Below, piece after piece: positions 36,549 to 43,636 of a stretch of DNA of 64,000 nucleotides. A program made the position numbers and the translations under genes. The notes below the pieces were generated by a model. That model was not told the DNA's origin and did not search any database. It worked only from the letters and a program-made list of their open reading frames with translations. Every line of letters begins with the position of its first letter. Position 1 is the stretch's first letter. The stretch is from Pseudomonas sp. FP2335 (GTDB lineage: Bacteria > Pseudomonadota > Gammaproteobacteria > Pseudomonadales > Pseudomonadaceae): the NCBI RefSeq assembly GCF_030687535.1, contig NZ_CP117437.1, forward strand, positions 761,001 through 825,000. Reading direction: 5' to 3'.

Positions 36549-36601
36549 TCAACCAAGCGTAGGCGCTGTAGGGGAGGCCGTCTAATCGGCCAGGTGCAAT
36601 T

Positions 36602-38167
36602 CTATTTCTTGCCAATCAGGCCTCCGAGCAGGCCGCCGTTGCTGCTCGTACCGGCGCTGGCGCTGGCAGATGCGCTGCCGCCCAGGTTCAGGCCGCCACC
36701 GAGCAACCCACCGCCGCTGGTGCCACCTGTGACCACGCCGCCCACCGAGGCCACGGTGTTGCCGACGGCGTTCACGGTGCCGCCCAAGGCATTGGTGACC
36801 GGGTTGGCATTGGTGCCGACGATGGCGCCGCCCAGGTTGCTCACAGCCCCGCCGACGTTGGTGACCAGGCCATTGACCGGAGCACCGAGCCCAGTGGCGC
36901 TACCGACGTTCTGCGTGAGGCTGGTGACGCCGCTGGTGACCGGGTTGAGCGCGCCACCCACGCTGGTGGTGAGTGCCGCCACTGGCGCACCCGCTGCGCT
37001 GTTCGGTACGCCGCTGCCGCCGAGCAGCGTGCCCAGGGATGCCACGCTGCCGCCTGCGTTGCCGCCCGTGATGCCCGCCGCACTGACCAGGCCATTGGTG
37101 TTGCCGGCATTGAGGCCGTTGCCGGCGCCGGCGATCACGCCGCCGATGAGTTCCGGCAGGCCGAGGTTGGTTGTCCCCGTGCCGCCACCCGTGCCGCCGG
37201 TTGGGTTGACGTAGCCCCCGGCGCTGGCGACGACGGTACCTGCGCCATTGAGCACGCTGCCCACCGCGCCGGTGACTGGGTTGCCAGTGCCGCCCGCACT
37301 GGCGACTTGATTGCCGAGACCGTCGACGGTACTCCCGACTTTATTCAGCAGGCCGCTGACAGGGCTGTTCAGGCCGGTCGCGGTGCCGACTTGGCCGGTG
37401 GTTTTTTCCACCAGCGAGACCACGGGCACCAGCACTCTGGCGCCGACGGCGTTGGTGACCGAACCCAGTGGGCCGGTGGTGCTGGCGGTACTCAGGGTGT
37501 CGCCGAGCATGGTCACGACGTTGCCGACATTGTCGACTGCCCCGCCGACCACCGGCGCGACACCGCTGACCACGGGCACGCGCCCGAGCAAGGTGGCAAC
37601 GTTGGTGCCGGTCGTGCTCACGCCATCACCCAGGTCCGAGACACCGTTGCCGACCCCGGCGAGGGTCGTGCCCAGTGCGTTGCTGTCAGTGCCGAGCGTG
37701 CCCAAGCCGTCCGACAAACCGGTGCCGATGCTGCCCACTGCGGTGCCGGTGGCAGTCACCAGGCCGCCGGCGGTAGCGCCGACAATCGGCAGGTTGCCCA
37801 GTTGGGTGCCGAGGCTTTCGACAGCGGTGCCGGCACCGGTCACGGTAGTGCCCACGGTGTCGACGACGGTTGCGGTAACCAATGGCGTGGTCGTGCCGCC
37901 GGTGCCAGTGCCAGGACCGGTGGTGCCGCCGCCTGTGCCGCCACCTGTGCCTCCTCCAGTACCTCCGCCAGTGCCGCCACCAGTTCCACCTCCAGTGCCG
38001 CCGCCAGTACCACCGCCAGTGCCACCTGTGCCGGCAGTCGTATCGTCGGTGGAGGACGAGCCGCCGCTGTGATGCCCACCACCGCCGCTGCTGCAGCCGC
38101 CGAGTGTCAGTGCTACGGCGAGGGCGAGTGCGGTACTTGCTTTCCAAAACACTACTTGAGTTTTCAT
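36602..38167 (-). CDS. Low-complexity Gly/Thr/Val repeat lipoprotein
   Basis: The 521-residue protein starts with a lipoprotein signal (LTLGGC, Cys25), then a Ser/Gly/His/Asp segment, about eight GGGT repeats (residues ~50-85), and ~400 residues of degenerate repeats built on V-G-x-x-V/T-x-x-x-G-x-x-L/V, such as GTAVESLGTQLGNLP and GSTVDGLGNQVASAGG. Only one cysteine and very few charged residues occur; it ends GGLLGGLIGKK. Similar proteins are labelled collagen-like in Pseudomonas, but the Gly-X-Y pattern is not met. Function is unknown; a fibrous surface or matrix protein is likely. The ATG at 38167 has an AAGGAA site. Its own terminator follows at 36516-36548. Confidence 0.8.
   Translation of the reverse strand: MKTQVVFWKASTALALAVALTLGGCSSGGGGHHSGGSSSTDDTTAGTGGTGGGTGGGTGGGTGGGTGGGTGGGTGGGTGGGTTGPGTGTGGTTTPLVTATVVDTVGTTVTGAGTAVESLGTQLGNLPIVGATAGGLVTATGTAVGSIGTGLSDGLGTLGTDSNALGTTLAGVGNGVSDLGDGVSTTGTNVATLLGRVPVVSGVAPVVGGAVDNVGNVVTMLGDTLSTASTTGPLGSVTNAVGARVLVPVVSLVEKTTGQVGTATGLNSPVSGLLNKVGSTVDGLGNQVASAGGTGNPVTGAVGSVLNGAGTVVASAGGYVNPTGGTGGGTGTTNLGLPELIGGVIAGAGNGLNAGNTNGLVSAAGITGGNAGGSVASLGTLLGGSGVPNSAAGAPVAALTTSVGGALNPVTSGVTSLTQNVGSATGLGAPVNGLVTNVGGAVSNLGGAIVGTNANPVTNALGGTVNAVGNTVASVGGVVTGGTSGGGLLGGGLNLGGSASASASAGTSSNGGLLGGLIGKK
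37923..38018. repeat. 12-base tandem repeat, eight units, coding for GGGT
   Basis: Eight consecutive 12-base units of the type GTNCCNCCNCCN (plus strand) encode Thr-Gly-Gly-Gly. Units differ only at third codon positions, so the peptide is exact while the DNA is not. Unit gain or loss would stay in frame. Confidence 0.9.
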
Positions 38168-38458
38168 GATTGAGTTCCTTGCACCTGTACAACCTGAGTT
38201 GTCTTCAAACACTCGCTATTTCTTTGGATAGCGATGGGTTTGTCCGTGGAATCATCACAGGCCTGGGGCAACTTTCGCGCAATGCTCAACTTGGTATTAA
38301 CGATTTATATAGGGAGGGCAAGTCTGTACTTGGCGATTAATACGAAGGGTGTAAGGGGAGGATGTATATATATTAAAAAACATGGGGTTGAATGAAGGGG
38401 CGGACTTTATGAAGTCCGCTATCACTTAAGGTGTATATATACAATTTATCGGTTTGTT

Positions 38459-39307
38459 TCAGGCGATTGGTTGCCACTTGCCGAGCATGTGCTCAATCTC
38501 TTCGCTGCCTTTCAACACCCATTCACCGCTGGAACCGGCTGCGCTGGTGAATAACCGCACTTCACTGGGCAAGCGCACCGGTTTTTTGAACTCGACGTGT
38601 ATTTCGATATTGGCCGCGGGCAGATGCTCACCGAGGGCGGCGAGGGCGTGCGCCTTGTTCCACAGACCGTGGGCAATGGCCTGGGGGAACCCGAACAGCC
38701 TGGCGGTCAGGGCGCTGAGGTGGATCGGGTTGTAGTCGCCGGACACCCTGGCATAACGCCGACCGACGTCGGCAGGGGCGGGCCAGCGTGTCAGTTCGCT
38801 GACGGGGGTGGGCGTGGGCAGGGCGTCGTCCGCCGCGTTGCCGTCAGTCTTCACGCCTCGGCAGAGCATGCGGCTTTCGGCTTCCCACAGCAGGCCCAGG
38901 GCATCTTCGACGGTGGTCACCACGTCAAAGGTCGCACCCTTGGGGTGAGGCTTGAGGTTTTGCGTGTGTACGCTGAGGGTCAGGTCGCTGATGCCGCCCA
39001 AGGGCCTGTGGATACGGATGCAGTTGCCCAGGTGAATCAGGCCCAGCAACGGGAAGGGGAACCTTGTGTCGGTGAGCAACTGCATCTGCAGGCCGAACGC
39101 CAGGATATGCGGGTACGTCGCCGGCAGGATCGGGCTGTCGGCAAAGCCGCAGACCCTGCGATAGGCCGCCACGTGCGTAGGGTCGACGCTGACCCGGCAG
39201 CGCAGCCCCAGGGCGGGCAAGGTGTCGCCGCTGATTTTGCGCTTGAGCGCCGCACGCCAGTACAGCGGTGGCAGAAACGGAGTGCTGCCTAAGGTTTGCC
39301 AATCCAT
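38459..39307 (-). CDS. MaoC-like (R)-specific enoyl hydratase
   Basis: The 282-residue protein belongs to the long MaoC family of double hot-dog type, like mycobacterial HtdX/HtdY. The N-terminal half resembles a FAS1-like dehydratase domain (RVSVDPTHVAAYRRVCGFADSPILPATYPHILAFGLQ). The C-terminal half has the hydratase motif YARVSGDYNPIHLSALTARLFGFPQAIAHGLW with catalytic Asp and His. It should hydrate trans-2-enoyl thioesters to (R)-3-hydroxyacyl forms. The ATG at 39307 lies 2 bases after the fabG stop, so both are one operon. The pair MaoC-FabG fits (R)-3-hydroxyacyl/3-ketoacyl interconversion. Confidence 0.87.
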   Translation of the reverse strand: MDWQTLGSTPFLPPLYWRAALKRKISGDTLPALGLRCRVSVDPTHVAAYRRVCGFADSPILPATYPHILAFGLQMQLLTDTRFPFPLLGLIHLGNCIRIHRPLGGISDLTLSVHTQNLKPHPKGATFDVVTTVEDALGLLWEAESRMLCRGVKTDGNAADDALPTPTPVSELTRWPAPADVGRRYARVSGDYNPIHLSALTARLFGFPQAIAHGLWNKAHALAALGEHLPAANIEIHVEFKKPVRLPSEVRLFTSAAGSSGEWVLKGSEEIEHMLGKWQPIA

Positions 39308-39309
39308 GG

Positions 39310-40653
39310 TTACGCTCCCAGAAGACTTTGCCCGCACACCCGCAGCGCCTGGCCGCTGACCGCGCCGGACCCCGGTTGGCCAAGCCAGGCCACGGCCTCG
39401 GCGACGTCTTGCGGCAGGCCGCCCTGGCCCAGCGAATTCATGCGACGCCCGGCCTCACGCAGGCCGAACGGGATATGCGCGGTCATCTGGGTTTCAATGA
39501 AGCCCGGCGCCACGGCATTGATGCTGATGCCACGGCCCTTGAGCAGCGGCGCCCAGGCCTGTGCGAGGCCGATCAAGCCGGCCTTGCTCGCGGCGTAGTT
39601 GGTTTGCCCACGGTTGCCGGCGATGCCACTGATGGAGGCGAGCAGCACCACGCGGGCGTGGTCTTGCAGGGTGCCGCTGTCGATCAGCGCCTTGGTCAGC
39701 ACTTGCGGGGCGTTCAGGTTGACCGCCACCACCGCGTCCCAAAAGTCCGGGGTCATGTTGGCCAAGGTCTTGTCGCGGGTGATACCGGCGTTGTGCACCA
39801 GAATGTCGAGGCCGGTGGGAAGTTGCTCGACCAACTGGTCGGCGGCGGCGTCGGCGCAGATGTCCAGCGCGACGCTACGCGCGCCCAGGCGTGCGGCCAG
39901 AGCGTCGAGGTCGGTCTTGGCCTGGGGCACATCGAGCAGGACCACCTCGGCGCCGTCGCGGGCGAGAGTCTCGGCGATGGCCGCGCCAATGCCTCGGGCG
40001 GCTCCGGTGACCAGCGCCGTGCGCCCGGCCAGCGGGCGGGTCCAGTCCTCGACCGGCGTGGCGCAGGCTTCCAGGCGGATCACCTGGCCCGAGATGTATG
40101 CGCTTTTGGGTGAGAGGAAGAATCGCAGCGCGCCTTCCAGTTGGTCTTCGGCGCCGTCACCGACGTAAAGCAATTGCAGCACGCCACCGTTGCGCAACTC
40201 TTTGGCCAGGGACCGGCTGAAGCCTTCAAGGGCGCGTTGGGCACTGGCCGCGAATGGGTTGAGAAAGCTCTCTGGCGCACGACCGAGGATCACCAGGTGC
40301 GCGCTGTTATCGAGGTTTTTCAGCAGTGGCTGGAAAAATTCGCGCAGTTGCTTGAGTTGGTCGGTGTGTTGCAGCTCACTGGCGTCGAATACCACGGCCT
40401 TGATCTTCGGGCCATGTCCGGGGATCCATGTCGAGGTTTCGGTGCCGTAGGTGTAAATGGCGTCGGTGAGTTTGTGCGCGAATGCCTGCACCTTGTCCAC
40501 CAACCCGCCACCGCCGAGTAACAAGGCGCCGTCGACCGGGCGCAGACGCCCGGCCTGCCAGCGTTCCAGGCGTACCGGTGACGGCAGGCCAAGGGCGGCG
40601 ACCAGACGATGGCCGAGGCCTGAATTGGCGAAGTCGATATAACGGTCAGGCAT
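39310..40653 (-). CDS. High-molecular-weight 3-oxoacyl-ACP/CoA reductase (FabG4-like)
   Basis: The 447-residue protein has an N-terminal ~200-residue Rossmann-like, nucleotide-binding-poor domain and a C-terminal classical SDR domain starting at about residue 212 (GRTALVTGAARGIG), with NAGITRD, the catalytic Ser in LLASISGIAG and YAASKAG. This two-domain form is that of mycobacterial FabG4 (Rv0242c). It should reduce 3-oxoacyl thioesters with NAD(P)H. It lies before the MaoC gene and divergent from the thiolase gene, with a strong dyad in the 116-base gap. In mycobacteria the same three families (HtdX, FabG4, FadA2) are neighbours, which supports one pathway. Confidence 0.88.
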   Translation of the reverse strand: MPDRYIDFANSGLGHRLVAALGLPSPVRLERWQAGRLRPVDGALLLGGGGLVDKVQAFAHKLTDAIYTYGTETSTWIPGHGPKIKAVVFDASELQHTDQLKQLREFFQPLLKNLDNSAHLVILGRAPESFLNPFAASAQRALEGFSRSLAKELRNGGVLQLLYVGDGAEDQLEGALRFFLSPKSAYISGQVIRLEACATPVEDWTRPLAGRTALVTGAARGIGAAIAETLARDGAEVVLLDVPQAKTDLDALAARLGARSVALDICADAAADQLVEQLPTGLDILVHNAGITRDKTLANMTPDFWDAVVAVNLNAPQVLTKALIDSGTLQDHARVVLLASISGIAGNRGQTNYAASKAGLIGLAQAWAPLLKGRGISINAVAPGFIETQMTAHIPFGLREAGRRMNSLGQGGLPQDVAEAVAWLGQPGSGAVSGQALRVCGQSLLGA

Positions 40654-40717
40654 GGAACGCTCTCCAGAAACTGTGGTTCAAAGAAGAGTTGACCATCAAA
40701 ACGCGCTAGTCGTTCGA

Positions 40718-40736
40718 TCAGCCTAGGCTAGGCTGA
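40718..40736. promoter_or_regulatory. Operator-like 19-bp dyad between fabG and thiolase genes
   Basis: TCAGCCTAG-G-CTAGGCTGA is a perfect inverted repeat with a one-base centre, in the 116-base divergent promoter region. A TetR-type regulator is plausible but none is adjacent. Confidence 0.6.
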
Positions 40737-40769
40737 CGGATTACACCCATTTCCAGCAGGGAGATTTTC

Positions 40770-42047
40770 ATGACTCAATTGCGCCGTGTAGCGATCATTG
40801 GCGGTAACCGCATCCCTTTTGCCCGCTCCAATGGTCCCTACGCCACGGCGAGCAATCAGGCGATGCTGACCGCTGCGCTGGAAGGCCTGATCGAGCGTTA
40901 CAACCTGCACGGTTTGCGTATCGGCGAGGTGGCCGCCGGCGCGGTGCTCAAGCATTCGCGGGACTTCAACCTGACCCGCGAATGCGTGCTCGGCTCGCGC
41001 CTGTCGCCGCAAACCCCGGCCTATGACATTCAACAAGCATGCGGCACCGGGCTTGAGGCGGCGTTGCTGGTGGCCAACAAAATCGCCCTGGGCCAGATCG
41101 AGTGCGCGATTGCGGGTGGGGTCGACACCACGTCCGACGCGCCCATCGGCGTCAACGAAGGGCTGCGCAAGATTCTGCTGCAAGCCAACCGCAGCAAATC
41201 CCTGGCGGACAAGCTTAAAGTGCTGTTGCAACTGCGCCCCCATCACCTCAAGCCGGAACTGCCGCGCAACGGTGAGCCACGTACAGGGTTGTCCATGGGC
41301 CAGCATTGCGAACTGATGGCGCAGACCTGGCAGATCCCCCGCGCCGAGCAAGACCAGCTGGCGCTGGAGAGTCACCGGAACATGGCGGCCGCCTACGCCG
41401 AAGGCTGGCACAACGATTTGCTCACGCCGTTCCTCGGCCTGACCCGCGATAACAACCTGCGCTCGGATCTGACCCTAGAGAAACTTGCCGCGCTCAAGCC
41501 GGCGTTCGAACGTGGCGAAAAAGCTACGCTCACGGCGGGCAACTCCACGCCTCTGACAGATGGTGCCTCATTGGTATTGTTGGGCAGCGAGGCCTGGGCT
41601 AAAGAGCGTGGGCTGCCGATCCTCGCGTATTTGCGCGATGGTGAAGCGGCGGCGGTGGATTTCGTCAACGGTGCCGAAGGCCTGTTGATGGCGCCGGTGT
41701 ATGCGGTGCCGCGTTTGCTGGCGAGGAATGGCCTGACGCTGCAGGACTTCGATTACTACGAGATCCACGAAGCCTTCGCTGCCCAGGTGTTGTGCACGCT
41801 CAAGGCGTGGGAGGATGCGCACTACTGCAAGACGCGCCTCGGGCTTGATGCCCCCCTCGGCGCGATCGACCGCAGCCGGCTCAACGTCAAGGGCAGTTCA
41901 TTGGCGGCCGGGCACCCGTTTGCTGCCACGGGTGGGCGTATCGTCGCCAACCTGGCCAAACTGTTGGACGCGGCGGGCAAGGGGCGTGGGCTGATTTCAA
42001 TCTGTGCGGCGGGCGGGCAGGGGGTTACAGCGATCATTGAGCGCTGA
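40770..42047 (+). CDS. Acetyl-CoA C-acyltransferase (thiolase, FadI/FadA2-like)
   Basis: The 425-residue protein is a thiolase. The nucleophilic cysteine is C91 in QQACGTGLEA, the His motif is GHPFAATGGR and the second cysteine is in SICAAGGQG. The NxE/H-x-A-F motif (YYEIHEAFAAQ) is also intact. The length and the start RVAIIGGNRIPFARSNGPYA are those of the FadI-type used in beta-oxidation or in acetoacetyl-CoA formation. The ATG at 40770 follows CAGGGAG. It is divergent from fabG-maoC, and all three probably share a pathway and a regulator acting at the 40718 dyad. Confidence 0.9.
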   Translation: MTQLRRVAIIGGNRIPFARSNGPYATASNQAMLTAALEGLIERYNLHGLRIGEVAAGAVLKHSRDFNLTRECVLGSRLSPQTPAYDIQQACGTGLEAALLVANKIALGQIECAIAGGVDTTSDAPIGVNEGLRKILLQANRSKSLADKLKVLLQLRPHHLKPELPRNGEPRTGLSMGQHCELMAQTWQIPRAEQDQLALESHRNMAAAYAEGWHNDLLTPFLGLTRDNNLRSDLTLEKLAALKPAFERGEKATLTAGNSTPLTDGASLVLLGSEAWAKERGLPILAYLRDGEAAAVDFVNGAEGLLMAPVYAVPRLLARNGLTLQDFDYYEIHEAFAAQVLCTLKAWEDAHYCKTRLGLDAPLGAIDRSRLNVKGSSLAAGHPFAATGGRIVANLAKLLDAAGKGRGLISICAAGGQGVTAIIER

Positions 42048-42171
42048 AACTGGCATATCTGATGCATTCTTAAGTGATCAACGGTCAGTCGCCTCTCCCA
42101 CCGGCGGGCCGATTGCCGTATAACGAGTGCCATACGCGTATTTGGTAATAAAGGACCCACAATAAAAGCTG

Positions 42172-43071
42172 ATGAAGACTCCTAAACGCATTGAACCCCT
42201 GATCGAAGACGGTCTGGTCGACGAAGTGCTGCGCCCACTCATGAGTGGTAAAGAAGCAGCTGTTTATGTGGTGCGCTGCGGCAATGAATTGCGTTGCGCC
42301 AAGGTTTACAAGGAGGCGAACAAACGAAGTTTTCGTCAGGCGTCCGAATACCAGGAAGGCCGCAAGGTCCGCAACAGTCGTCAGGCCCGGGCCATGGCCA
42401 AGGGCTCCAAATTCGGCAAGAAAGAAACCGAAGATGCCTGGCAGAACGCTGAAGTGGCGGCGTTGTTCCGCCTGGCCGGTGCGGGCGTTCGCGTGCCCCA
42501 GCCGTTCGACTTCCTGGAAGGCGTGCTGTTGATGGAACTGGTGGCCGACGAGTACGGCGATGCGGCACCGCGCCTGAATGACGTGGTGCTGGAGCCGGAC
42601 CAGGCGCGTGAATACCACGCCTTCCTGATCTCGCAGATCGTGCTGATGCTGTGTACCGGCCTGGTGCACGGTGACTTGTCCGAGTTCAACGTACTGCTCA
42701 CGCCGACCGGCCCGGTGATCATCGACCTGCCCCAGGCGGTGGATGCGGCGGGCAACAACCACGCGTTCAGCATGCTGGAGCGGGATGTGGGCAACATGGC
42801 GTCGTACTTCGGGCGTTTTGCCCCGGAGTTGAAAAAGACCAAATACGCCAAGGAAATGTGGGCGCTTTACGAAGCCGGCACGTTGCACCCGGCCAGTGTG
42901 TTGACCGGCGAGTTCGATGAGCCGGAAGAACTGGCGGACGTGGGCGGCGTGATCCGCGAGATCGAAGCGGCGCGGCTGGATGAAGAGCGTCGGCAGGCGA
43001 TCCGCGCGGCGGACGATGCACCACCGAGCAAAGTGCCGGACGAGCCACCGCCGCCGCCTTGGATGCAGTGA
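42172..43071 (+). CDS. RIO1-type serine protein kinase
   Basis: The 299-residue protein is an atypical protein kinase of the RIO1 family. The nucleotide-binding start is LMSGKEAAVYVV with the lysine in CAKVYKEA; the catalytic loop is HGDLSEFN (His166, Asp168) and the metal-binding Asp is D185 in IIDLPQAVD. In eukaryotes RIO kinases serve ribosome maturation; in bacteria the role is unclear. A Pro-rich tail ends DEPPPPPWMQ. The 124-base gap upstream has an AAAGGA site 15 bases before the ATG. A convergent REPIN separates it from cueR. Confidence 0.9.
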   Translation: MKTPKRIEPLIEDGLVDEVLRPLMSGKEAAVYVVRCGNELRCAKVYKEANKRSFRQASEYQEGRKVRNSRQARAMAKGSKFGKKETEDAWQNAEVAALFRLAGAGVRVPQPFDFLEGVLLMELVADEYGDAAPRLNDVVLEPDQAREYHAFLISQIVLMLCTGLVHGDLSEFNVLLTPTGPVIIDLPQAVDAAGNNHAFSMLERDVGNMASYFGRFAPELKKTKYAKEMWALYEAGTLHPASVLTGEFDEPEELADVGGVIREIEAARLDEERRQAIRAADDAPPSKVPDEPPPPPWMQ

Positions 43072-43098
43072 TCTCAAGGCCCGCGTAGATCTAAAAAA

Positions 43099-43203
43099 TG
43101 TGGGAGCGGGCTTGCTCGCGAATGCGGTGGATCAGTGAATATATCGTTGACTGACACACCGTCTTCGCGAGCAAGCCCGCTCCCACACAAGCCCGCTCCC
43201 ACA
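43099..43203. repeat. REPIN between convergent genes
   Basis: REP copies in inverted orientation (TGTGGGAGCGGGCTTGCTCG at the left) with an extra half copy CAAGCCCGCTCCCACA at the right, the same arrangement as at 8683-8787. It lies between the RIO kinase and cueR stops. Confidence 0.9.
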
Positions 43204-43234
43204 TTTGGTTTTGTATGTATTCAGGTAGATTCCA

Positions 43235-43636
43235 TCAGGTGCAGCAACTGCCCGAAGCCAACTCCTTGAGAATCGGACAGTCCGGCCGATGATCGCCATG
43301 GCAGTGCTCCACCAGGTCCTGCAAGGTATCGCGCAACTGCCCCAGTTCCATGATCTTCTGATTCAACTCATCAATGTGTTGGCGCGCCAGGGCTTTTACG
43401 TCGGCGCTGGCCCGATGCCGGTCTTGCCACAGGGTCAGCAGTTTGCCGACCTCCTCCAAAGAAAACCCCAAGTCCCGCGAGCGTTTGATAAACGCCAGGG
43501 TGTGCAGGTCGTCGGCACCGTACACACGGTAGCCGCTGTCGGTGCGGTGGGCGGCCTTGAGCAAGCCGATGGATTCGTAGTAGCGAATCATCTTCGCGCT
43601 GAGCCCGCTCTGGCGTGCGGCTTGGCCGATGTTCAT
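43235..43636 (-). CDS. cueR: Copper-responsive MerR-family regulator CueR
   Basis: The 133-residue protein has the MerR N-terminal helix-turn-helix ([26 protein letters not shown]), a long dimerisation helix, and a C-terminal metal loop [11 protein letters not shown] with the two cysteines that bind Cu(I) in CueR, followed by a GSCCT tail. It activates copA and copZ by untwisting promoters with a 19-base spacer; two such promoters lie in this window. Its ATG overlaps the copA stop by four bases (ATGA), so regulator and pump are one operon. Unlike E. coli it is encoded downstream of copA. Confidence 0.93.
   Translation of the reverse strand: MNIGQAARQSGLSAKMIRYYESIGLLKAAHRTDSGYRVYGADDLHTLAFIKRSRDLGFSLEEVGKLLTLWQDRHRASADVKALARQHIDELNQKIMELGQLRDTLQDLVEHCHGDHRPDCPILKELASGSCCT

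Noticed and set aside
37923..38018. Possible CRISPR or VNTR array
   Set aside because: Units are 12 bases long, without spacers, and coding; it is not a CRISPR array.
36602..38167. True collagen-like protein
   Set aside because: Gly does not recur at every third residue and Pro is scarce, so a collagen triple helix is not supported.
37307..38173. Pro/Val/Thr-rich and Ala-rich frames on the plus strand opposite the repeat lipoprotein
   Set aside because: The minus frame has a signal peptide, lipobox, ribosome binding site and terminator; the third-position variation keeps its peptide constant, not those of the other frames.
38400..38419. Hairpin GCGGACTT-TATG-AAGTCCGC as terminator after the MaoC gene
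   Set aside because: The stem is perfect but no T run follows directly on either strand, so I did not list it as a terminator.
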